Numbered from the stretch's first letter, positions 52,201 to 62,776 are shown. The stretch: DNA of 64,000 bases from Anas platyrhynchos (GCF_047663525.1 NC_092591.1:47717501-47781500); one strand, 5' to 3'. The notes: generated by a model not told the origin, from the sequence alone. A program made the numbers and translations.

Positions 52201-55200
52201 TGCATGGTGAAAAGGAGGTGAAAGGCACAATAAAACAGGCGATCTTTCTCTGAATGTAATGCCAAGTTGGCATACCAGATAAGACATTTGTCAACTGTCA
52301 TATTTTATGAAAGACTCAAGTAAAAGATCTCGCTAGATCAGTTCATGATCAAGTCTTTTTTTTTTTCTTTCTGAGAATCAGACAGAGATAACTGATTATT
52401 TTGTGCATGCTGAGGAAAAAAAATGTGGCTTTGCAGAGTTTCATTAGACATACAACAGGACTGCAATAATCAAGATTTCTGCTGCTTCTCTGCTTCTCCT
52501 AAAACTGATTACAATACTCTGCTGAAAGGACTCGGACAAAAACATTAGCAATGAATTTGCAATGCTTAGGAATCCCGGCAGTTGTGGCCTTTTTCAGGAG
52601 AGGCAACAAATACACGCTTACTGTCCATCACTATGTTTGTTTTCTACTGTGGTGCTTTAGGTTGCTTGTTTTATTTCCACTGATTGTAAGAAATTCTTGC
52701 AGACCCCACGGGTTAATCATGGTGCATTAAACAAGCTGCTAAGTGATGTGGGAAACCATTGCAAAGATGCTCAGCTGAGCCTGATGTACTAGGCTATATA
52801 ACCTCCTACCAGCTGATAGTGCTATTGTGTTGTATGGGCTGCATGGGAGGGGGCCTGAACTCCTATCAGCCTGTGCTGATGGTCCCTGCCGCATTTCTCA
52901 TGCAGATGGATTCCCTGTCTCCTTGATTTAACCTGCGGCCGAGACAAGGCTCACCAAGGAAAATGACTGAAGTAATTTCCATCCTCCCTCTTCTAAGAAT
53001 GCAACGCTGTGTTGTAATACTTGTCAGGTATGTTTTAAGACAATAGTTTTATTTTTTTTTCTCATCTATAGCATCAGATATTATTATTGCTATCATTACT
53101 GTTATTACATGATATTATTTAAACTAGTCTGAAGTTGCATCCCTGCCTGCAATACCATCTCTCTCTGAAACACCCAGGTGAGCCAGGTGGGTGAGACAAC
53201 CACCATGAGGCCAGCACCCTGAGCTGGGTGGGCTCAGCCTGCCCAAAGAGAGGGGTAGAGAGGGCTTCCAAAAAAGAGGCAAGTTGGTTATTAAGAGCTT
53301 ATTAACTGTGCCAGCTTCCCTTGTTGGAAGAGCAGGGAAGAAGATCCAGCCAGAATTCAGGATCTGGCTTTCCTGGCAAGGAGATACTCTGGAGCACCAG
53401 CACCCTGTCTGAGCGGTGTTTCCAGCCAGCACCCCTGGGCTGGGCAACTCAACTCTGGGGGCAGCTGCTGCCAGAGGCCAAGCCCTGAACTCCACCCCAA
53501 AGCGGTGCAACAGACCTGCAGCCTCCTCCCTAGCCACCTCCACAGCCCTATAGCTAACACTTTTACAAAGTGATTTCCTGAGGGCATTTTGAGATGCCTT
53601 ATGGGCTGGCTACCAGGCATGCAATGAAAGCCAACAGCTGGTCTGGAAGCTTCCTCCTTATCTCCAGACTGATAGCATCAAAGACCTCAGTCTCTTCTGT
53701 TTTGGGCTGGTTCTTGCCAAACTGCAAATGACTTGCAAAAGTGGCTAAGAGTCAGATTTTAGCTGAGTTTAGGCACTGATGCACTCACTGCTGTAGCATC
53801 TGAGTTACAAAGGGCTGGATCCAGTGTAGGACTCAGGTACATGAAGAACAGCTGCCTCAACATCCAGTCCTACAGCGCATGGTCCCTGGAGGGACATGAT
53901 GATCTGGAGCAACCTGGCTAAACCACATGGGGAGAGCAGGGCACTGGTGATGGCACCAACCGGTGTAACACAGCTGGGACCACTGGAGAGAGATCAGCTT
54001 TAAGTCTTGCATGTGGCAGTACCTCACCTACAGCCAGAGGATGCTTTTGGCTGCTGGGTTGAGGAGTGTTGAGCTCCCTCCTTACAAATTCCAGGCATTG
54101 CACTTGAATGTTCACTTCTTGGTGCAGGAGCTGTGTGCATGGGGGCAGCGGGGCTCTTGGTCAGGACTGTTTCCCTTCATGCTGGCTGTACCATGGGAAT
54201 GAGAGAGATCTTTGGGAGCTCTCCCACAGCCATCAAAAGGGCTGCTTAGTACCGAAGCCACAGGTGTGATCCAGTGAAAAGCATCAGAAATGCTAGGATA
54301 GGAAAAAAAGTGTTTTCGAATGCTTTACATGGTTAAAATAGCTAAACATCAGAGCAGATCCAAGGCCTGTGGGGGCCCATCAGTGAAAGCCCTTCAGCCT
54401 GCCAGGCATCGTCAGCAGCCTCTGTTTCTCTGGGAAGCCATGCTGAGATGTGTGATGTTTTCTTCTCTCAGATGCTATGCTCAGAAATAAAATTCTCCTT
54501 TTTCCTTCTGGCCCTTGGCCAGCCCAGGCTGCTTCCCACCAGAGATGGAACTGGCTCCTGTGGCTTGGGATGAAACCACAGGTGGCAGCTGTCTGTGCTG
54601 TAGGTCAGTGGTTAGCATCAGCAGTTTTCTGTGGAAGAAGATCCCATGGATGTCTGTCTGGGTCCCTGAGAGCTCCAGGGAAAGCTGAGGAATGAATCCA
54701 AGGTAAAGGAAGGTAACTTTGTGATACAAATGAAACCGACACATTTTCACCTACATTTTTGCTTATCATTAAAATGGTTCCAACTGTGGAGGCACCAGCT
54801 AAGAAGAATATGACCTTAAGTCCCCGTTGCAAGCAACTGTAGCAAGGGGAGATCAATGCAAGACTTTTTACATTCAGTACAGGCTACAAGTTATGGACCT
54901 AAGCAGATAAAGTATCTATAAACATCACACCGGCAGAGGCATGGTCATGAGATAACAAGGGAAAACCACACCAAAGTCCCCGTTCTTTGGCACTTACAAG
55001 CTTAATTGGAGGGTAATATAATCAAACTGGTAATTAATCATAAACTTTTTATCGATGGAGAGTGATAGACGTTCCCACCAAAGACTCCAGGGCCCATTTT
55101 GCTATCAATCTAACTTCACTGAGTACACACACTGAATATTTCCCTGCTCTGAAGTACCTTTATGGGCATCTACAGAATCACACTGAGATATGATCACCCT

Positions 55201-56091
55201 GAGGAGATAATTGCAAGATAAGAGGATCCTTCCTTAAACCTAGATACCTACAGAGACTCAAATAAATGGTTTTGAATCCATATTCCTACAGGCCAATAGG
55301 AAATTTTACTGGTACAAGTAGAGCACAGCTTTGGATGGATAAACTATGGGTTCCTTAAGGACACTACACTTGCAGTTGTTGAGGTGAGGTATGAATCACC
55401 CCATTCCCAGCAGTACACAGAGTGGCACGAAGGACACCAACGAGGGAAAGCCGTAATTCATCTTGCTGCACAGTGCTGCTACCATAAGGCCAGGAAACAA
55501 AGGGGCAATTAAAGATGGGGCTGCTCATTTGCCACAGCCAGCGAGGATGAAGTGGCCAAGCATTTGCATGTTCAGATTCCTGTGGAAGGATAGGAATAGC
55601 CTCGTCAATCCCCTCCTACAGGACCCTGGTTTTACTGCAACAACCCTGACGCAAAGCTAAGCCAGTCTGCATATGAATGTAAACAAAGTCAGAGCAAAAA
55701 CTTACATCATACTTTGGAGCAAATAAAGCCTGGGGGTAAAATACCTCTACCTTAAAGTATATGCTGATGTAAGAGCATGCAGCATTTCAGGGTCCTTTTG
55801 TAATAAACTCCCACGCCGTAGTCTTAAACCTTAATGGTCTGTGAAAGTTATTATTCAATATTTTTAGCATTAAATTTCATTCTGACAGGACTTTATGATG
55901 TATATTACAGAAGAATACTGTTAACCTAATCATATTAATACCAAATCTTTGTAATATAATAGCTTCAAACATTTTGAGCAAGGCACAACTTGACTTTTCA
56001 TAAATACAGAAAGACACAACTTCTAATGATGTTATTTTCCTACTGCTTCCCCAAGTCCATCTGTTAGAATCGCTAAAGATCAAGGGCCATC

Positions 56092-56113
56092 TTTTTTTTT
56101 TTTTTTTTTTTTT
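56092..56113 (+). repeat. T22 homopolymer
   Basis: An uninterrupted run of 22 T. Confidence 0.95.
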
Positions 56114-56462
56114 ACAGACTGAATGGTGGAAAACATGCTTGGCTTCCCAGGGCCTAATCCTGCACTTTTTTATTCCCAGAGACAGTTTCTTCAGGCATTA
56201 TCAATTTGTCTTTGTCTTTTTCTTTTTAAGACATGCCTGATATAAGTTATGTCTGAAATATAATTCCTGATTTCAGCTGCTGCTGACAGCTTAAATTATT
56301 AAGAGGAATTTTCGAGTTCTCTTTAGGTTTCTCACTTTTACAATACATTTTTCCTTTCTGCATTTCATAGGTTTGGTAGCCTTAATGGAGTTGCTTTTTC
56401 CTTCTGCTTATTAAAACTGTCTCTACCCTGCCTGCCTTTGATGAGCTGCTAAAGCCAAAGAC

Positions 56463-56466
<4 letters not shown>

Positions 56467-56497
<31 letters not shown>
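56467..56497 (+). repeat. A31 homopolymer
   Basis: An uninterrupted run of 31 A, followed by A-rich AAACAAAC-type sequence to about 56526. Confidence 0.95.
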
Positions 56498-56501
<4 letters not shown>

Positions 56502-56804
56502 AAACCAACCAAACAAACAAAAAAACATACAGTCAAACAGCTGGTAATGTTCTGATACATTCACCTATGCAGAACTGCCTATGCTTAAGACAAAGTAAAT
56601 TTGCATCCTCGCATTGCCAAGAAGGGCCCTTTAAGCTTGAAACAGGAGCAGATTCTTTTAAACTTTCCCAGAGAATAGCAGTGACCTTGCATATCGGATA
56701 ACCCATGGTCTACATGAGTTCAAATATGTCATCAGGACTTTATTTTACTGCTTGATGTTCCTTGGCCTAGTTGTTCAAATCGGTCTAATTCCAACCCTCC
56801 ACCT

Positions 56805-56833
56805 CCCCCCCGCCCCCCCCCCCCCCCCCCCCC
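56805..56833 (+). repeat. Poly-C tract (28 C with one G)
   Basis: Nearly pure C over 29 bases, with one G at 56812. The complementary strand is poly-G and can form G-quadruplex structure. Such runs are hard to sequence and the length may be approximate. Confidence 0.9.
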
Positions 56834-59800
56834 ACCAAAACCCCTATGGGCTGCACAACCAGAACCAACACCAGCGAAACAGAGCCGGGTGCATGGCAGG
56901 AACAAGGATACACGAGGCTGTGTGTCGAAGGCTGGATTGTCACCGAGCATCTGTAATCTGGTGGGTACAATCTATTAAAGCAAATGGAAACATTTGATTA
57001 GAAGTATGATGGAGTTTTGTAGGCAGCAGAGTGCTTGCTTGCAGCACAAACAACAGGAATCTGCAGGGCCCAGTCTTCTTCCTTCCACAAAAGTTTGCAA
57101 GAAGGATGTACTCCACTGCTTTTAAGTGTTTGTGTGAAGACACTCAGGTCTGACCACCCTAAAAAATGCAGAGAACTCCACAAGCACAATCTCACCAAGC
57201 CCACGACTTCCAGAGAACTGGTCCAGGAAGCCCCGACCTTCCCAAGGGCCCACCTTTGTGTCAGGCCCTCTGAACAGCCGTGAGTCTCATTCAGTCCAGA
57301 AAAAATTCTGTTGGTTTGCCAGGAGATAATGTGGTCCTCCTGCTCGCAGCAAAACCTTCATGGAGGGCCAAAGAGAAGTGGCAAAATCCTAATCTTTCTG
57401 TGCTTGTTTCAGTGAGGCCAAGAGCCCACCAGTGATGCTGCTGGGCCTACAATGTCCTCTGCCTCCTACCTTGAAGGAGAAGCACCTCAAAACACACTGT
57501 CTCTTCTTGCTGGTGTTGCAGCCATCTGGATTCTGGTGACATTCTTGGTTTTCTGCTTCCTCACCCCTTGCTATTGACAGGAGGATGTGGGAGCCCATAA
57601 GTGAAAGAAATAAATACATCTTAGCCAGCCTAGGAATGGTTCCTCTTAGCTCTTTCTCAAGCAGGCTGCAGCTTGTGAAATCAAATATGGACTACATGTT
57701 AGTACAGATGTCGACTCCAGCATATCTCCACTGATTTTTAGTATTAACTAAGACTTGTATTTTCCTGAGAAGATGAATACTTTTCAAAGTCACTGAGGAA
57801 GCAACCAGTGCTGTGAGGCACCAACACCACTTGACTCCAGCATGAGCCGCTTCAGAAAAGCAAACTAGAAGACTAATAAATGCTGGCAACAGATATCATC
57901 TAGACTAGTTCAACTTCAAACTGTACTCTCAGACTCTAGTTCGACAATGTGTTTAAATATGTATTTAATTTTTAAGCATATGGGTAGTTCTGGTGTTCTC
58001 ATATTTTGATTTAAGCATGTGTTTAAATCTTTTACTGAAAGAGCTTCTAAATCATTTGCAATCCAGCCTCATTTCCATCTCTGAAAATCACAGTATTACA
58101 TCACTGGATTGCTCCAGAAGTAGGAAAAAGTATTCTCAGTATTTCTCGAGACAGTTTTCCTGGTGTTATCCTACCATTTTGCTAGGATTCAGCTTCTCTA
58201 ACCAACTCCAGCCCCAGCCTGAATTCAAAGCTGGTATTTGATGAAATGCCTTGGTTGTGGACAAAATATGCTCAAACTCTATACAGACTTTAAAGGGAAG
58301 ATAAGGTTGGGGCTTTATTGTGCGTTTCAAGAAAAGATGTAGCCATTCCCCTTTTCCAGATCCTCCTGTTCTCACCACAATATTCCAGGAAATTGCCTGC
58401 CCATTTCAAGACATGCCACAATTAGTGCTTGTGCCATGGTACCCATGCACAGAACACAACTTGTGCCTAACGGAGATTCTGGGTGTATTTTGGGTTGGAA
58501 ATAAATAGTAAGGTTTATTTCCCCACCCCTTCCCTCCCTTCAGGCATTTACAGTCTTGCTTTTGCCTGCTGTACCATTTTCCAGTGGAGAATGTGTCAGA
58601 CGATCTCAACCTCACTGCGTCCATCCATACGTCTTCTTAGCCCAATGCAAGTGTAACTAGGGGATCCCGTAAGAACCAAAGTTTCAGCAACATGCCATTT
58701 CCCTGCCATCAAGTGCATGGAGGTGTTACACATGCTGAGTGACCCTTACCATTTGCTGAGTGACTGGTGGCCCTACCAACAGAGAGCTGCAGAGTTGGCA
58801 CTTAGGTAAAACCACTTGGCTCTCCAACCAGGAATCAAGAAAATGCAAAGGACAGAGGCAATTTAGAGCGGAGTGCCATCACACTGTGATTTTGATTGTT
58901 CTTTACCTTAAAAGTGAGCAGTGGTGCTGCTACCTTTGTACAACCACTAGGCCAAGATAACGTTAATACCATAGGAAATTTTATATGCAGGAAACAAAGC
59001 ATCTCTGATGCAGCAGCTAGTCAGTCATGTTGTATTTTGGCTTTTCACTTGAATCCCTCTGAAATGTAACCCATGGTCAGAATGACAATTCCTCCCCCAA
59101 AAGGACCAAGAAGAAGCATCCACAATTTAAGGTTGTAAATCTGAGCAATTTACTAAGTGATGTAAACCCAAATGAAAATTAGCCAACAAAAGACATTCAG
59201 TTGAGTTCAGTGGGAGGCTGTTATCATACCTTGCATTCTCTGCCTGTCGCTAGTGGGACAGGTAAGAAGTAACCACAGGGGACACACAGCTACCCTACAG
59301 ATGGTAAATATAAGATAAATAGCACACAGAGATGTAACTGTAGGAGTGTGTGTTTCACGGAGTATCCCATATTCTTTTATTTTAAAATAAGCACGTACAG
59401 AATACCAGCTACCACAAGGAGATCAAATTAGGCATGAATATTCCTTAAGTGTTTGATAGGGCCATAATCTCATCTGTCAGGGCTTTCAGTTCTTCACTTC
59501 CCCTGCTGATTTATGGAAACACGCAGACGGGGTTCCCCGCGGCCTGTCGCCCCATGTTGGTGTCTGCATTTCTGTATTTTCCGCCGGGTTGGTGCAAAAT
59601 GGCAGCACCCTGCATCCACCACAGAAAGGTGCTCACACGAGGCAAAAGGTAGCAGAGACCCAGGCGCTGCGGGTTTGTTTGGTTGTAGCCACTAGTTCGG
59701 TGTTACAGGCCCGATCCTGCTGCCTTTGGTGGTGGAGGTAATGCTCCCACTGAATTCGGGAAAAAAAAAAAAAGCCTGAGTTTTGCGAATTTATCATTTT

Positions 59801-60071
59801 GTCATCTGTGCTTCGGGTCAGAACTATCAGAACTACAACCCAGAATTACAGCCCTTGGGTCAGGGCCAAGCGATCCCTACGGGCTCCAGGAGCGCCCGCC
59901 CGCCCCTCGCAGCAGCGCCGGCCCCGGCGGTGCCGCCCGCCGGCAGGTGCGCGGGCCGGGAGGCGAAGCGCGCTCCCGGGGGCGAGGGGCGCGCGCCCGC
60001 GGCCCGGCGGCACGCCAGGAATGCGCGCGCCCGCGGCTTTGTCAGCGGCGGCGGCGGCGCGCGGGGCGGGG

Positions 60072-60079
60072 TGACGTCA
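60072..60079. promoter_or_regulatory. Palindromic CRE with flanking GC boxes
   Basis: TGACGTCA is the perfect CREB/ATF palindrome. A GC box (about 60063-60071) touches it on the left and more lie within 50 bases on the right (GGGGGCGGGGC near 60094 and GAGCGGGGCGGGG near 60114). This arrangement is typical of constitutive CpG-island promoters. Activity is inferred. Confidence 0.65.
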
Positions 60080-60126
60080 TGAGAAAGTGCCGGCGGGGGC
60101 GGGGCTGGGGAGGAGCGGGGCGGGGG

Positions 60127-60153
60127 CACCGGGACCGGCACCGGCACCGGCAG
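60127..60153. repeat. CCGGCA short tandem repeat
   Basis: A run of CCGGCA hexamers (GGGACCGGCACCGGCACCGG) in the upstream CpG island. It is short and of no known function. Confidence 0.7.
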
Positions 60154-60184
60154 CGGGAGGGGGGCGGCACGGCACGGAGGGCAC

Positions 60185-60242
60185 AGACTGACAGACAGAC
60201 GGACAGACTGACTGACTGACGGACTGACTGACTGACTGACGG
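60185..60242. repeat. GACT/GACA tetranucleotide repeat
   Basis: About fourteen units of GACT with GACA and GACG variants, about 110 bases downstream of the palindromic CRE. Tetranucleotide repeats of this length are usually polymorphic. Confidence 0.9.
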
Positions 60243-60277
60243 GCAGCCCCGGGCTCGGTCCCCCGGACCGGCCCCTG

Positions 60278-60342
60278 GCCGTTAAGAGGCCGTTAAGGGC
60301 CGTTAAGAGCCGTTAGAAAGCCGTTAAGAGGCCGTTAAGGCG
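60278..60342. repeat. Six-copy CCGTTAAG tandem array (TAACGG on the - strand)
   Basis: Six CCGTTA units, most of them GCCGTTAAGAG/G, repeat with a period of 10-12 bases. Read on the - strand each unit contains TAACGG, which fits the MYB-family consensus YAAC(G/T)G. Period close to one helical turn would place the sites on the same DNA face. It is a tandem duplication; a MYB role is inference. Confidence 0.85.
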
Positions 60343-62260
60343 CCGCCCCCGCCCCCCCCGGCAGGTAGCGGCGGGGCGGGCCCCGGCCGGGCAGGTGCGG
60401 GGCGGCTCCGTGCTGGGACGCGCCCCGGGGGCCGCCGAGCCCCTTGGGGGTCTCCCCCCCGTGTCCGGTGCCCTTTGTGCCGGCGGGCGCGGGCGGCCAG
60501 ATCTGCCCGGTAACAGCGCGGCGCCGCCATTGGCCCGCGCTAATGGGCGCTTCCTGCGGCCGCGCCGCCCCGCAACGCGCCGGGGGCTCCCCCGGGCCCC
60601 GCGCCAGCGCCGCGCCCCGGCCCCGGCCCCGGCCCCGCTCCCGCCCCGCGTGCGAGCGCAGCGCCGGCACCTGAGGGGCGGCGGGGGGCTGGCAGCGGGA
60701 GCGCGCCCCGGGGCCGCCCCTCCCGGCTCCCCCAGCCGGCCGCTCCCCCAGTTGGGCCTCGTGTCTGCGGCTGCAGGGTCCCCACGTGCTGCCCGGCCTC
60801 GCTGCGCTGGGAGAGCACCAGGCAGGGGCACGGGCACGGGCATGGGCACGGGGAGCGGCCTCCTCGCCGAGAAGCCCTCCCTGGGCAGCCCCCCGGGCTG
60901 CTGAGCACAAGGGTTGCCGAGCTCCACGGGCGTCGCGTGCCCCGCGTGGGTGAAGACAAAATGGAGGCGAGCGGCCAGGCACGGCGCGGAGCTGGGCGTG
61001 CTGCGTGCGGGGAGGTTACGCAAGCACGCAGCCCTGCACCGACATGCCCTGAGAGCCCTGGCACCGCTCCCCCGAGGTCACGCACCAGGGATGCTGCGCG
61101 GCCCTGCAGCGAGCGTGCTGCGGCCACGAGACCCCGACACCAGCACTGCTTCGGCGATCCCATCCCGAGCTGGGAGCGGGCTGCAGCTGGTGGCTGTGCT
61201 CAGGGTGGGCCCACACGAGGCAGCGCCAGCCCTGCTGCTCGTGGCCTTCCCGCTCCGCTTCGGGCCCAGGCGTTTCTCCCGCGGAGCAGCCGCGTTGGCT
61301 TCGCCTCTGGTATTTTCCAGTGGGCCCCAAGCTCCCCTATCAGCCCGCGGAAAAGCGAGGAGTAGTTTAAAGGAGGCTTTCTACCAGAAACAAAGCCAAG
61401 CCGGGCGTTCTCAGGTACAGGCAGCCCGGCGGGGCTGGGGGCCGGGAGTTATTTACGGCAGGGCCGTGCGGCCACATGTCAGCGTGGACGGGCTGCCCTC
61501 GCCGCATGGCACCGTGCAGCACGGGTGGATGCTGGCACCTCCCCCGGCTCATCTCCCCGTAGGTGCGGGAGGAAGCCCTGGCCACCATTTTGCTGCTCTG
61601 CGGGGAGATTTTCCGCTGGGTGGCTGTGCGGTGGGGGCGGGGTGCTGAGGGCGGCCTGCCCGGCCTGCGCTGCCACTCGCCGTCGTGTCCCCCACCACCC
61701 CAGTGCCCCTTCGGGAGGGTAAAGCCTTGAAAGTGAAAGGGGAGGCGTGAAGGAAGGAAGGGAGGGAGATGCACCGTCTTTGCAGGAAGGGGGGGGGGAC
61801 CCCAACTCTTTTACGTTTCTGTCCTGCAGCAAAATCATTGAGGGGCTGTGGAGTTAAAAAAAAAAAAAAAAAAAAGGAAAAAAAAAAGAATGAGGAAATG
61901 GGAGAAAGCTGCTCCCTTGGGATCGACTACAAAGGCTGCACGTCCAGGTCGGGAGCACGTGTGTTTAAAGGACAGATCTTCCAGGTACGCATCGCGGAGG
62001 GCAGGCACGGTAATTGATAAGGGAGAGCGAGGCGCTGGTGCTGCCCGGCTCCCCCTCCTTGGCGCCCCCAGTAAAATAATACCAACCGCGTCTCCCTGTA
62101 TTTATATCCATGTGTGCCTGTGTGTGGCCTAGCCCCATTCATCATTTGGCTCCCACTGCAGAACTCTCTCCATTTTTAAAATTATGCATGATACACTGAA
62201 GAGACAATTTGGGTTTCCCCCACCTCTCCCTTGCCCTTGAAGAAAGCAAGCCCTTGTCTC

Positions 62261-62275
62261 ATTTGCATTTGCATT
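62261..62275 (+). promoter_or_regulatory. Overlapping POU octamer motifs
   Basis: ATTTGCAT is immediately followed by a second TTTGCATT sharing one T, so two POU/Oct-type sites abut. The human promoter also carries an Oct-1 octamer in its proximal region. Distance to the CRE is about 150 bases. Binding is inferred from the motif only. Confidence 0.5.
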
Positions 62276-62360
62276 AAACCCCTGCTCTCTATAAGCTAAG
62301 CAAAGGGGAAGGACTTGAAGCCTATGGGATGGCTTTAGGGCTCTGCCCCTTGCTTTTGGC

Positions 62361-62390
62361 TCTCTCTCTCTCTCTTTCTCATTCTCTCTC
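62361..62390 (+). repeat. CT-rich polypyrimidine tract in the promoter
   Basis: About 30 bases of almost pure CT dinucleotide directly upstream of the TCF site. Such tracts can bind GAGA-like or Sp/KLF factors or form non-B DNA. Here it lies where mammals have GC boxes. Confidence 0.8.
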
Positions 62391-62393
62391 GTG

Positions 62394-62401
62394 CTTTGAT
62401 C
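62394..62401 (+). promoter_or_regulatory. TCF/LEF site in the CCND1 promoter
   Basis: CTTTGATC matches the TCF/LEF consensus (ATCAAAG on the other strand). It sits 16 bases upstream of the CRE. The same octamer occupies the equivalent place in the human promoter, where it mediates WNT/beta-catenin response. Function in this species is inferred. Confidence 0.8.
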
Positions 62402-62416
62402 TCTGCTTAACAACAG

Positions 62417-62424
62417 TAACGTCA
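62417..62424 (+). promoter_or_regulatory. CRE (CREB/ATF site) in the CCND1 promoter
   Basis: TAACGTCA is a one-mismatch cAMP-response element and is identical to the human CCND1 CRE, including the preceding AACAACAG. In mammals it binds CREB, ATF2 and JUN family factors and is needed for basal and mitogen-induced activity. Confidence 0.85.
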
Positions 62425-62469
62425 CAGTTTTGTTGGAAGTTAGAAAGTTTTGCAGCCTCCAGAGGGCTG

Positions 62470-62578
62470 TAGCGGCAGTAGCAGAAGCAGCATCCAAGGG
62501 ACTCCTGGAAGGGGAAGAGAGAGAGCGAGAGACTGACTCAGTCCTTGAGAAAACTGACTCGAGACGAAGGAGGCAGAC
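62470..62578 (+). other. CCND1: CCND1 5' untranslated region (start inferred)
   Basis: The start is inferred, not seen: in human CCND1 the CRE lies about 52 bases upstream of the major start site, which places the start near 62470 here. The leader would be about 110 nt, shorter than the roughly 210 nt human leader. It is purine-rich (GAGAGAGAGCGAGAG near 62515-62531) and contains no upstream ATG. It also contains a perfect AP-1 type TGACTCA at 62534-62540, which may or may not be used. The stretch just before it, CAGCCTCCAGAGGGCTGT at 62453-62470, is very close to the mammalian sequence around the start site, which supports the placement. Confidence 0.6.
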
Positions 62579-62776
62579 ATGGAACATCAGCTGCTGTGCT
62601 GCGAGGTGGAGACCATCCGACGAGCCTACCTGGATGCCAACCTCCTCAACGACAGGGTGCTGCAGACAATGCTCAAGGCGGAGGAGACCTGCTCGCCCTC
62701 GGTGTCCTACTTCAAGTGCGTGCAGAAGGAAATCTTGCCATATATGAGGAAAATAGTTGCCACTTGGATGCTGGAG
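62579..62776 (+). CDS. CCND1: Cyclin D1, coding part of exon 1 (partial gene)
   Basis: Cyclin D1 is the regulatory subunit of CDK4/CDK6; the complex phosphorylates RB in the nucleus and drives the G1/S transition. Seen: the frame opens [17 protein letters not shown], with the LxCxE RB-binding motif (LLCCE) at residues 5-9. The start of the cyclin box follows from about residue 43 ([16 protein letters not shown]...ATWMLE). The MEHQ start and the wording of this segment match vertebrate D1 and not D2, which starts MELLCCEVDP, or D3. The ATG has G at -3 and G at +4, a strong context, and no ATG lies in the inferred 5' UTR. Known: mammalian exon 1 carries 66 codons and exon 2 begins with V67 C68. 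The same boundary here is GAG|gtctgt at 62776/62777. An alternative donor with a better consensus, gtatgc, starts at 62781. CDK-contact residues in the rest of the cyclin box and the C-terminal phosphodegron lie in later exons, outside the window. Confidence 0.97.

Larger units (their letters stand above)
49273..59879. other. Intergenic DNA upstream of the CpG island, no gene supported
   Basis: GC-richer islands at 50,380-51,160 and 53,150-53,530 carry overlapping frames (up to 146 codons) on both strands without recognisable domains. Unique A/T-rich sequence at 51,160-51,500 may be a conserved element. Homopolymers are T22 (56092-56113), A31 (56467-56497) and poly-C (56805-56833). GC rises from about 59,500 into the CpG island. 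Confidence 0.55.
59880..61700. promoter_or_regulatory. Upstream CpG island, possible second promoter
   Basis: A block of about 1.8 kb that is very rich in GC and CpG, bounded on both sides by AT-rich DNA and ending about 0.9 kb before the CCND1 start codon. Near 60,060-60,125 there is a cluster of GC boxes (GGGGCGGGG type) around a palindromic CRE, which is the composition of a TATA-less promoter. Long frames of up to about 244 codons occur on both strands, but they overlap one another, are made of Ala/Arg/Gly/Pro, and match no family I recognise; I treat them as compositional. It could drive a promoter-associated non-coding RNA, an upstream CCND1 start, or act as a CpG-island enhancer. No transcript is proven. 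Confidence 0.7.
62130..62470 (+). promoter_or_regulatory. CCND1: CCND1 core and proximal promoter
   Basis: Seen in order: an AT-rich block with TTTTTAAAATTATGCAT (about 62175), overlapping octamers ATTTGCATTTGCAT (62261-62274), a weak TATA-like CTATAA (about 62289), a CT tract (62361-62390), a TCF/LEF site CTTTGATC (62394-62401), then AACAACAGTAACGTCACA ending in the CRE. GTTTTGTTGGAAGTT (62427-62441) and the CTCCAGAGGGCTG block follow. From knowledge of the mammalian promoter, the TCF site, the CRE and both downstream blocks occur in the same order with nearly identical wording. This supports control by beta-catenin/TCF and CREB/ATF. The GC boxes present in mammals are not visible; a CT tract lies where they would be. 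CpG is sparse (about six in 450 bases), unlike the flanking DNA. No strong consensus TATA box is seen at the expected distance. Confidence 0.9.

Noticed and set aside
60313..61648. Several frames of 140-244 codons on both strands in the upstream CpG island
   Set aside because: They overlap each other in several frames, show only compositional Ala/Arg/Gly/Pro sequence, and have no domain or splice structure.
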